Shown here: in pieces, positions 5,575 through 12,059 of the stretch | Numbering within the stretch: position 1 is the first letter of the stretch | Layout of the letters: every line of letters begins with the position of its first letter | Assembly: GCA_900542315.1 (NCBI GenBank) | Contig: UQMV01000048.1 | Coordinates: forward strand, 1-12,059 | DNA from: an uncultured Collinsella sp. | GTDB taxonomy: Bacteria > Actinomycetota > Coriobacteriia > Coriobacteriales > Coriobacteriaceae | DNA: 12,059 nucleotides | Direction: 5' to 3' | Made by a program: the position numbers and the translations under genes | The notes under the pieces: generated by a model | What the model was told of the DNA's origin: nothing | Seen by the model: the letters and a program-made list of their open reading frames with translations, nothing else | The model's database searches: none

Positions 5575-6705
5575 TCAAAATCGCTCACAAGTCTCATTAA
5601 GCACGTCGGCAATACGCGACGAAGCAAGACCGTCTCCATAGGGGTTGGAGGCGCAGGACATGGAAGCATATTCCTTTTCATCAGAGAGGAGCTTGCTGAA
5701 CTCCTTATAAATTACGTCTTCATCAGTGCCAACAAGTTTCAAAGTACCGGCCGCAACGCCTTCGGGGCGCTCCGTCGTATCGCGCATGACAAGAACCGGC
5801 TTACCAAGAGCGGGAGCCTCCTCCTGTATGCCACCAGAGTCGGTAAGGATAAGATAGCTGCTCGCCATGAAATTATGGAAGTCAAGGACTTCGAGGGGTT
5901 CAATGATATGAAGGCGGTCGAAGCCATCAAGTTCCTCATGAGCGGCTTTTCGGACGATCGGGTTCATGTGAATAGGGTAAATCGCCTTAGTATCAGGATG
6001 CTCGCTCATAACTCTTCTGATGGAACGAAACATCCTGTGCATAGGTTCGCCAAGGTTTTCTCGACGATGCGCAGTAATAAGAATAAGCCGTGAGCCGTCC
6101 GCCCAATCCAGCTCGGGGTGCGAGTACCCCGCATGAACCGTTGTGCGAAGGGCATCAATTCCGGTGTTTCCAGTAACCCAAATGTGGTTGATAGGTTTGC
6201 CCTCATTAAGCAAGTTCTGCCTAGATGCTTCAGTGGGAGCAAAGTACCATCTAGACACGATGTCGACGGCCTGACGGTTGAACTCCTCGGGCCAGGGGCT
6301 GTAAAGGTCGTAGGTTCGTAGACCCGCTTCAACATGCCCCACTGGAATTTGCAAGTAAAAACACGCCAGAGCTGCGGCAAAGCTTGTAGTGGTGTCCCCG
6401 TGTACAAGCACAGCATCCGGTCTCTCGGATTCCAGAACACCCCTCAACTTAAGAAGCACATTGCAGGTGACGTCAAAGAGAGTTTGACCAGGCTTCATGA
6501 TGGCGAGATCGTAGTCGGGTTCAACACCGAAAACTTTAAGGACCTGATCAAGCATTTCGCGATGCTGCCCTGTCACAGCAACGACAGTGGTGAATTCATC
6601 AGGTCGAGATTTCAGCTCGTTAACAAGGGGGCACATCTTTATAGCCTCAGGGCGTGTCCCGAAAACAAGCATCACTTTTTTTAGGCCGAAGCCAGTTCCC
6701 GTCAT
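5575..6705 (-). CDS. wecB: UDP-N-acetylglucosamine 2-epimerase (non-hydrolysing)
   Basis: This cytoplasmic enzyme interconverts UDP-GlcNAc and UDP-ManNAc, a precursor of ManNAc or ManNAcA residues in surface polymers. The product has 376 residues, the usual family length. Motifs in order: FGTRPEAIK (15-23), TGQHREMLDQVL, VHGDTTT (D104), VGHVEAGLRT (E126), PWPEEFNR (140-144), TAHRREN (H213), TDSGGIQEEAP (289-299) and MRDTTERPEG. The acidic residues and His expected for epimerisation are all present. The flippase stop lies three bases before the ATG, and GGAAG inside the flippase tail serves as the ribosome site, so translation is probably coupled. No UDP-ManNAc dehydrogenase (WecC) is in the window, so ManNAc may be used directly or the dehydrogenase lies elsewhere. 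The gene is also called mnaA. It is more AT-rich than ugd. Confidence 0.96.
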   Translation of the reverse strand: MTGTGFGLKKVMLVFGTRPEAIKMCPLVNELKSRPDEFTTVVAVTGQHREMLDQVLKVFGVEPDYDLAIMKPGQTLFDVTCNVLLKLRGVLESERPDAVLVHGDTTTSFAAALACFYLQIPVGHVEAGLRTYDLYSPWPEEFNRQAVDIVSRWYFAPTEASRQNLLNEGKPINHIWVTGNTGIDALRTTVHAGYSHPELDWADGSRLILITAHRRENLGEPMHRMFRSIRRVMSEHPDTKAIYPIHMNPIVRKAAHEELDGFDRLHIIEPLEVLDFHNFMASSYLILTDSGGIQEEAPALGKPVLVMRDTTERPEGVAAGTLKLVGTDEDVIYKEFSKLLSDEKEYASMSCASNPYGDGLASSRIADVLNETCERF

Positions 6706-6708
6706 GAT

Positions 6709-8160
6709 TTAATCACTTCCATTCTCATCGGAGGTCGATACATTAAACGCGCCCCTAACCATCCCGCAGACGGCCAGCAGGGAACGGCGGTTGTAGAAGT
6801 AATAAATGAATACTCCGATGATGGTCAGAGAGAGCGATTCAAAGAAAAAGGCTGAGACAACGAACCAAGCGGCCAAAAGCACATCGCCGACGATTGGGCG
6901 AAAATCCTTTATGCCAAATAGGCTATTCAAATAAATCTCGGAGACAACACTTCTGAATCCGATGGAGGCGACCATAGCGACTGCGGTCAGAAGTATGTCA
7001 GATACAACGAAGGCGCTGATAGAGCAGGTAAGCAAAGATAGACCCAGGGTAGCTGCGTTGAGCCAAAATAGTGCGTTCTCTTTCCTATATGTTTTCAGAT
7101 AGGTATTTACAAGGAGCTGCATCTTGCAATCAAAAAAGCAAACCGGCAGGATGATTGCTAGATAGAGAAGACTCTGTTCGTATTGGGGCAACCACAATTT
7201 CAGCAAATAGCAACCTGGAAAGTAGAGAACGTACATCAAAGGGAGAATGCCAACAAGGCCGTTTCGAAGCTTGAGATAAACATCAGACTGTGAGTCCTTA
7301 CCCATTCGCCTGATAACGGGAAATATGACCATCGACACCTGTGCCATAAAGGTCAAGAGAAAGTTAACCAGTGATACAGAAAAAGAGAAGATTCCGAAAG
7401 CTTCGAGTCCCCATTTTCCGTCAATCAGCATACGGGCAGAACCTACAACAAGGGAGCCGGCATAGTAGGCCAACGTGACCTTCAGGCCTGCAACACAATC
7501 AGTTTTCAGATTGGAGACGACAAGCCGTGGGGAGCTGGGCCGGCAGGCAAATACCTTGCGGAAGTGGAGGTAGCAATAACAGGAAGAAACAGCTTGGCAA
7601 ACGATGTAAACAACAATGTAGGGCAGAAAGCTATCAGCACCCACGATAATCAGCGCAACGAGAGCAGCGGCCCAAATCGATCCGGACAACACGCTGGCAG
7701 TTGAATAGATGTTCGGCAGGTTGGCCGCCCTGAGCACATAGAAAAGAAAGGCGGCTGGGTTAACGACAATGCCAAATATAAGCACGGCGAGAAATACAAA
7801 AGTGCGCTCATCTGCGAGCCCAACCGCAAAAACCGCCAAGCTCGCCGCAACAGCAAGCAACAATTGACCAATTAGAACAAGAAAGAACTCACCCTTAACG
7901 CGTGGCCAGTCGATATCGTCAACCTTGATTCCGCCAATCCGCAGAAATATACCATCGTGGATCCCGAAAAGCGCAAGCCCAACATAACTGGAATAGAGAA
8001 TGAAAAGTTGCCAGTACGCATAGTCCTCGACGCCTAAAGCTTTTGGTACCAAGAGGGACATCGCGATACTGGACAACAGGGAGACACCCTGCGCCAATAC
8101 AGCGTAGCCCAAATTGCCCCCAAGGCTACCACGCTCCGCCAGGTCGGATTTACTTGCCAT
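6709..8160 (-). CDS. Wzx-like polysaccharide flippase
   Basis: A very hydrophobic 483-residue protein with about 12-14 predicted membrane helices, the length and layout of MOP-superfamily polysaccharide transporters (Wzx/RfbX). The N-terminus reads GGNLGYAVLAQGVSLLSS, followed by LLVPKALGVEDYAYWQLF, the typical first helix and start of the second in this family. It should move the undecaprenyl-linked repeat unit across the membrane for Wzy. The ATG at 8160 is chosen because GGAG lies six bases upstream; an in-frame TTG at 8172 lacks that. The start overlaps the end of the polymerase gene by 11 bases, and the stop lies three bases before wecB. Sequence is AT-rich relative to the flanking genes. 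The substrate cannot be read from the sequence. Confidence 0.9.
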   Translation of the reverse strand: MASKSDLAERGSLGGNLGYAVLAQGVSLLSSIAMSLLVPKALGVEDYAYWQLFILYSSYVGLALFGIHDGIFLRIGGIKVDDIDWPRVKGEFFLVLIGQLLLAVAASLAVFAVGLADERTFVFLAVLIFGIVVNPAAFLFYVLRAANLPNIYSTASVLSGSIWAAALVALIIVGADSFLPYIVVYIVCQAVSSCYCYLHFRKVFACRPSSPRLVVSNLKTDCVAGLKVTLAYYAGSLVVGSARMLIDGKWGLEAFGIFSFSVSLVNFLLTFMAQVSMVIFPVIRRMGKDSQSDVYLKLRNGLVGILPLMYVLYFPGCYLLKLWLPQYEQSLLYLAIILPVCFFDCKMQLLVNTYLKTYRKENALFWLNAATLGLSLLTCSISAFVVSDILLTAVAMVASIGFRSVVSEIYLNSLFGIKDFRPIVGDVLLAAWFVVSAFFFESLSLTIIGVFIYYFYNRRSLLAVCGMVRGAFNVSTSDENGSD

Positions 8161-9421
8161 AAGACGCTCCAAAACTGTTGAAGTGGGATTCGTCGCGAAT
8201 CTGAGTGGTCGGTATGGCGAGAGTCAGATTTGCGTAGGATCGCGTAGCCGAGGGATCGAGCTGGTTGAGAGGAGTCGAGTAAAGCAGCGTCGAGAAAGCT
8301 ACGAGGAAATAGTTGGCATCGAATCTGACGCCCCAAGTCTCAGAAAAGCCCAGAACGACCATGATGGCCAATCCGCAAAGAGCCGCGTTAAAACACCCCT
8401 CCTTCTTAGCCTTCAGGAATACCAGGACAACGGTAACGCAGAGTAAAATCGCAGTCAGTAACCCGAACTGAACAAGCGTGAAGCTGTAGGTGTTATCAAC
8501 GATAAGGCGGATGGCCCCCTGGTTCTCACGAAGATGAAGAGGGGCATCAGCAAAATCGTAACCGAACAGCGTCAGCGGCCAACCGGTAAAAAAGTAGTTC
8601 GAATAGTAAAGCCTATTGGAAAGGGCCTCGTTGAGTGTCGCGTGCAAGGTATTGCCCGGATCGTAGGCAGCCATGAAATAGTAGCTAGCAACAATTATCG
8701 CAACGGAGATGCCCAGAGAAATCAAAGGACCCATCCTCTTCGCAAAGGAGCGCTGGAGAATGAACATTAGTGAGGCGGCAACTAAGAGGGCAAATGCAGA
8801 AGTCCTTGTGTCTACGAGAAAAATCATAGCCCCGATAGAAAGCAAGGGCGCGATAAGGTCATGTATGTTGATTTTGCCAAATCTCAATGTCAAATAGGCA
8901 AGATTCGCCTCAAGGAGGCATTTGCCAAAGCTATTGGGATGATTGAACCCGAGGGAGGAGCGGGCTCCAACGGAGGACCCCCGAAGATAGGTGATGTCAT
9001 CGACAACGCCAGAGAAACAGCAAATTACCGTCAAAAAGACCGTTAGTGAGTAGACGACGAAAGCGATAGCGGCAAGTGGTCGTATCTCAACGTCCTTACC
9101 GAAGACGATAAACAAAACAGTCCAGACAACAAGGGTGTTCCCAGAGGCCCGCCAACAAACAACAGACAGTACGACAAGAAGAAGAGCGAGTATCCCCCGT
9201 CTGAAAGAACTTCTTTGGAAAAGGATTTTCAGGGCAAAGCAAGCGATGACCAGATAGTTGCACAGCCTAGTAAATGTAGGTATGTCCAAGCCCAGCACAT
9301 TGTCAAAGGCCGTGCGGCAAACCGCCTCATTCAAACAATAGAAGAAAAAGGCGAGGTAGTATACCGCCTGCCCGGCGCGCATGCCCGTCGTTTCAGCGAC
9401 AGAGTCAACTAGAGAGTTCAT
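8150..9421 (-). CDS. Wzy-like polysaccharide polymerase
   Basis: A membrane protein of 423 residues from ATG 9421, with about 10-12 hydrophobic helices and the O-antigen ligase/polymerase style. A central extracytoplasmic stretch (YDPGNTLHATLNEALSNRLY, then FTGWPLTLFGYDFADAP) precedes a late loop with the signature-like DNTYSFTLVQFGLLTAIL. The RSSLGFNHPNSFGKCLL segment is also typical of Wzy-like proteins. It would join flipped repeat units on the outer face. An in-frame ATG at 9505 would add 28 residues but overlap the upstream glycosyltransferase gene by 62 bases, and neither start has a good ribosome site. ATG 9421 leaves a 22-base gap and puts the first helix near residue 14, so it is preferred. 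The end overlaps wzx by 11 bases. Wzy proteins diverge strongly, so the call rests on topology and context. Confidence 0.82.
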   Translation of the reverse strand: MNSLVDSVAETTGMRAGQAVYYLAFFFYCLNEAVCRTAFDNVLGLDIPTFTRLCNYLVIACFALKILFQRSSFRRGILALLLVVLSVVCWRASGNTLVVWTVLFIVFGKDVEIRPLAAIAFVVYSLTVFLTVICCFSGVVDDITYLRGSSVGARSSLGFNHPNSFGKCLLEANLAYLTLRFGKINIHDLIAPLLSIGAMIFLVDTRTSAFALLVAASLMFILQRSFAKRMGPLISLGISVAIIVASYYFMAAYDPGNTLHATLNEALSNRLYYSNYFFTGWPLTLFGYDFADAPLHLRENQGAIRLIVDNTYSFTLVQFGLLTAILLCVTVVLVFLKAKKEGCFNAALCGLAIMVVLGFSETWGVRFDANYFLVAFSTLLYSTPLNQLDPSATRSYANLTLAIPTTQIRDESHFNSFGASYGK

Positions 9422-9443
9422 CTTTGTGGTTACGGGATGGTCA

Positions 9444-10454
9444 TTAACGTGTTTCAACGAGGATCTTCCCAACGAAAGTGGCAATCGAATCTGCTTGTGC
9501 TTCATAGTCGAATTGACTCAAAAAATAAGCCTTATACGAGGATAGAAGTTGATTAGAGTCCAGCTCCTTCATTTCAAACTCAGAGAAGTCATCAGCGAAC
9601 GTCTCTTCACGGTACTCGAGTCTCTCTATATTTGCCGAGCTCTCGGAAAATGCCTGAAGTGTGGGGCTGTAAACGGGAATGACACCGTTGGAAATATAGC
9701 TAGATATCTTCGTAGGGGTGGCTACCCTGTTGACGATACTGTCGTCTCTAATCACGAAACCATACTTCGCTTTGGCAAGAATCCCATCGAGTTCGTCGGG
9801 TTCGGCATGTCCTATTACGACATTGTCGATACGGGCTTCGTCGATAAGGGCGCGCGCCTCATCTTGCTGCGCAGTATAGAAGAGAAGCTGGGCAAGGGGG
9901 CAAACAGACTGGACTTGTTTGAAGGCGTTTAGCATCTCGCCTATGCATTGATATTTGGCCAAGCTGCCAGCATAGACAAATACAGGCGCGTCATATTTCC
10001 CCGGGTACAAGAAGGAATCCTCGTGAAATACCTCATTGGAACAGGGCATTAGAAAAGTCTTGTCTGAGAGACAAACACCATATTTACCTTCATAGTAGTC
10101 CAGTTGAGCATGGGAGACGAGGAAAAGGAGCCTTGCTTTTTTCAGTGCCAAATTCTCGACGAAGTTACAGGCAGCGAAGCGCAGGCGAGACCCATGCTTC
10201 TGAAGCGACTCCTCCGGCCAAACACCTTGACTCCAAAAGACCACATTAGGTCTACCGGAAATCAATAGCTTAAAAGCGCTAAATGCCAGAGAGACAACAT
10301 AAATGTCCTGTTTTCCACCCCTGCAGTTTGCAATGTCGTATTCATAACACACGTTGCAACCCAAGCGCTGGAATGCCCTGCCGATTGCCTTCATGTAATC
10401 GTCGGTGACCACACCGTTGTAGTCCGAAAGCTCAACCCAGACCCTATTAGCCAC
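9444..10454 (-). CDS. GT-B-fold glycosyltransferase (GT4-like)
   Basis: The product has 336 residues and no membrane helix. The start is GTG at 10454, supported by GGAG five bases upstream. The N-terminal half (1-155) is the acceptor Rossmann domain, with VVFWSQGVWPEES and ARLLFLVSHAQLDYY. FVYAGSLAKYQCIGEMLNAF (159-178) opens the nucleotide-sugar domain. VNRVATPTKISSYISNGVIPV (241-261) is the donor-site loop; the family usually has Glu at the position held here by S252 (PTKxxEY). The protein should add one sugar to the lipid-linked repeat at the inner membrane face. Donor and acceptor cannot be predicted. It sits between the C5-epimerase homologue and wzy in one operon and is AT-rich compared with the gene before it. 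Confidence 0.85.
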   Translation of the reverse strand: MANRVWVELSDYNGVVTDDYMKAIGRAFQRLGCNVCYEYDIANCRGGKQDIYVVSLAFSAFKLLISGRPNVVFWSQGVWPEESLQKHGSRLRFAACNFVENLALKKARLLFLVSHAQLDYYEGKYGVCLSDKTFLMPCSNEVFHEDSFLYPGKYDAPVFVYAGSLAKYQCIGEMLNAFKQVQSVCPLAQLLFYTAQQDEARALIDEARIDNVVIGHAEPDELDGILAKAKYGFVIRDDSIVNRVATPTKISSYISNGVIPVYSPTLQAFSESSANIERLEYREETFADDFSEFEMKELDSNQLLSSYKAYFLSQFDYEAQADSIATFVGKILVETR

Positions 10455-10481
10455 TCAAGCTCCAATCAAATAACAAAACGC

Positions 10482-10496
10482 CCTATCTGCGATAGG
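10482..10496 (-). terminator. Tight hairpin between the C5-epimerase and GT genes
   Basis: CCTATC and GATAGG form a 6-bp stem with a three-base loop, two bases after the C5-epimerase stop. On the minus strand gcgttttgttattt follows. The stem is short, so this is at most a leaky terminator or an mRNA-processing point inside the operon. It marks the change from GC-rich to AT-rich genes. Confidence 0.35.
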
Positions 10497-10498
10497 CT

Positions 10499-11413
10499 TC
10501 ATTGCACGATTACCGCATCCGACTTCTCGGTGAGCTTCTGGCCCACCTTCCTGGCGACGGCCCGGACACGGTTGAGGCCAACCCCTTGGTATCGCGAGAG
10601 CTTCTCGGCGAAAGCGGAGAACACCGTCATGCCAGTGATGGCCGCGAGCTCTTCCATCTGCGCAATGTGAAGCTTGTGGTAGGCCGGGCTCGCCATGCGG
10701 TGTTCCAGGTCGTAATAGCTCCAGAAGCCCGCGTCGTAGTCACCCAAGTGCTCGGCAAGCGTACCCGCCGAGCACACGAAGCTCTCGGCGTAGGAGTCGT
10801 CAGTGAGAGACATGTCGTAGAGGCCAAAAAGCGAGAACACCCACCCATTCATGACGGACCGCCGGGGGACCTGCGGGTACTCCTCGAGGAAGAGCAGCCC
10901 CTCCTCATGTACGGAGCAGCCACCCTCGGCGAGCGGTCTCAGCATGAAGTCAACCGCTGCCTTTGCCCGCTCCTCGTAGGAGGGCTCGTCCAGAAGGCGC
11001 GCGGCACGCAGCAACATTGAGGCCCCCTCGGCCTGTGCCATTGAAGATACGGTGTACTTAGCACTGCCTATGGGGCCGAACGCGTCCCACGAGCCGTCGG
11101 GGCGCTGGGCCGCCGCCGCCCACGAGGCGCATGCGCCCAGGGCGTCCAGATGCTTCCGACCCCCATCGATCAGGTACAGGTCATTGCAGCCGAGCGCATA
11201 CTGGAAGATTGCTATCGGGAAATGTACGCGCTCGCCGCCGGCGATGACGGAAAGCGGCACGCCGTCCCCGTCAAGCAGGGTGTCGGGCGACACCTTGCCG
11301 GTGAGGTCGTTCCAGTAGCCGCGGAGCTCGCCGGGCACGCAAACGCGGCCCCGACCTTGCTCCACGGCCACCGCCGTCCCGCCGCCGAGCATCTTCGCCC
11401 AGCGACGCAGCAT
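10499..11413 (-). CDS. D-glucuronyl C5-epimerase family protein (heparan-type)
   Basis: A 304-residue protein whose C-terminal 190 residues match the animal heparan sulfate C5-epimerase (GLCE) domain step by step. Seen here: KYTVSSMAQAEGASMLLRA (119-137), EEYP (177-180), VMNGWVFSLFGLYD (187-200), YYDLEHRM (233-240), YHKLHIAQMEEL (245-256) and FAEKLSRYQG. Y179, Y234 and Y245 align with the three tyrosines required in GLCE (human Y500, Y560, Y578). GLCE turns glucuronate into iduronate within a glycan chain. With ugd in the same locus, an epimerised uronic acid in the polymer is likely, but substrate and activity are inferred. No signal peptide is seen, so it would act in the cytoplasm, perhaps on the lipid-linked unit. 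A TTG at 11440, three bases after the upstream stop, is an alternative start; ATG 11413 is preferred. Confidence 0.88.
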   Translation of the reverse strand: MLRRWAKMLGGGTAVAVEQGRGRVCVPGELRGYWNDLTGKVSPDTLLDGDGVPLSVIAGGERVHFPIAIFQYALGCNDLYLIDGGRKHLDALGACASWAAAAQRPDGSWDAFGPIGSAKYTVSSMAQAEGASMLLRAARLLDEPSYEERAKAAVDFMLRPLAEGGCSVHEEGLLFLEEYPQVPRRSVMNGWVFSLFGLYDMSLTDDSYAESFVCSAGTLAEHLGDYDAGFWSYYDLEHRMASPAYHKLHIAQMEELAAITGMTVFSAFAEKLSRYQGVGLNRVRAVARKVGQKLTEKSDAVIVQ

Positions 11414-11443
11414 GGTAGTCTTCTGAGAAAGCTGTCCCAATGG

Positions 11444-12059
11444 TCAGTTCACCTTGCCTCGAAGGGCATCCAGCAAGATGCCCACGTTGTCTTTAGTTTG
11501 AAAGCGCTCGACCCAGGAACGCCGGGCCGCTCGGCGATAGCCGGCAAGGCCTTCCGAATCCATGTCGTAAAAGCGTCGGATCGCAACCGCAAGTCCAGCG
11601 GCGTCAACACCCTCGGGAACGAGGACGCCGCTCGCGCCGTCGCGGACGATCTCTGAGGTGCCGCCAACGTCGGTCGCCACTACGGGCACGCCGTGCCCGC
11701 TCGCCTCCATAATCGAGATGGGGAGCCCCTCGGAGGCCGAAGCGTTGACGAAGACGTCGATGTGCCGGGAGGCGTAGATACCGAGCAGCTCCGCATTGGG
11801 CACGTTGCCGGGGAACTCCGCCCTGACGGACGAGAACCCGGCCGCCCCGTCCCTGACGGCGGCCAGATCGGGCCCGTCGCCGTAGTGCGTCCATATAATG
11901 CGCGCGCCCTCCGCATCAAGCAGCGCCATGGCGTCGCGAAGCAGAGGCAACCGCTTCACGGGCACTGCCCGCGAGCAGCTGACAACGCGGAACGGATCGC
12001 CTTTGGGATCGCAGCACCTGTCGGGCAGCTCGCGGGTTCCAAGGTACGCGCGCACCACC
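11444..12059 (-). CDS. GT4-family glycosyltransferase, C-terminal part
   Basis: The 5' end lies outside the window; about 205 codons are visible, covering the nucleotide-sugar-binding half of a GT-B enzyme. Motifs: FRVVSCSRAVPVKRL (start of the donor domain), IIWTHYGDGPDL, FPGNVPNAELLGIY, then ASASEGLPISIMEASGHGVP with the E-x7-E pair typical of retaining GT4 enzymes, and VVATDVGGTSEIV. It probably transfers a hexose or uronic acid in assembly of the repeat unit. The very GC-rich sequence matches ugd and the C5-epimerase gene rather than the AT-rich genes that follow. Its stop is 30 bases before the ATG chosen for the epimerase (3 bases before the TTG alternative), so the two are probably co-transcribed. 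Confidence 0.93.
   Translation of the reverse strand, partial: VVRAYLGTRELPDRCCDPKGDPFRVVSCSRAVPVKRLPLLRDAMALLDAEGARIIWTHYGDGPDLAAVRDGAAGFSSVRAEFPGNVPNAELLGIYASRHIDVFVNASASEGLPISIMEASGHGVPVVATDVGGTSEIVRDGASGVLVPEGVDAAGLAVAIRRFYDMDSEGLAGYRRAARRSWVERFQTKDNVGILLDALRGKVN

Noticed and set aside
5569..6093. 174-codon plus-strand frame inside wecB
   Set aside because: It is the complement of the conserved C-terminal half of WecB, with no ribosome site and no motif.
10502..11020. 172-codon plus-strand frame opposite the C5-epimerase gene
   Set aside because: It is antisense to a clear family member; composition alone explains the open frame.

Overview
The window is about 12 kb in which every credible gene reads on the minus strand. 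It looks like one edge of a capsule or exopolysaccharide locus, next to an accessory region with defence-like genes. The host is probably a high-GC Gram-positive anaerobe of the Coriobacteriia (Collinsella/Olsenella-like). That is an inference from GC-rich core genes, gene style and short Shine-Dalgarno sites; no rRNA or other marker is present to confirm it.

Polysaccharide part (about 12059 down to 3591, in transcription order): the C-terminal half of a GT4-type glycosyltransferase; a heparan-type D-glucuronyl C5-epimerase homologue; a second GT-B glycosyltransferase starting at GTG; a Wzy-like polymerase; a Wzx-like flippase; and UDP-GlcNAc 2-epimerase (WecB/MnaA). Gaps are short or the genes overlap, so these six behave as one operon. 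A decayed Shedu (DUF4263) nuclease gene follows, then UDP-glucose 6-dehydrogenase (Ugd) and a terminator hairpin. Together the genes describe a Wzx/Wzy-type pathway. Ugd makes UDP-glucuronate, WecB makes UDP-ManNAc, glycosyltransferases build a lipid-linked repeat, the C5-epimerase may turn a glucuronate residue into iduronate, Wzx flips the unit and Wzy polymerises it.

Accessory part (about 3590 down to 1): a 0.7 kb stretch without a convincing gene, holding a 37-bp tandem repeat and a terminator-like hairpin; then a stand-alone protein with a C-terminal HEPN-like RNase motif (RNAVTH); a second copy of the terminator hairpin; and a long gene running off the left edge. The last encodes DUF4062, then a LOTUS/OST-HTH-like RNA-binding module, then DUF3825. 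The HEPN protein, this three-domain protein and the Shedu wreck suggest a defence hotspot beside the surface-polysaccharide locus.

Base composition is mosaic. The right-end glycosyltransferase, the C5-epimerase, ugd and the Shedu remnant are GC-rich. The genes between 5575 and 10454, and the left-edge gene, are clearly more AT-rich, which fits cassette exchange.
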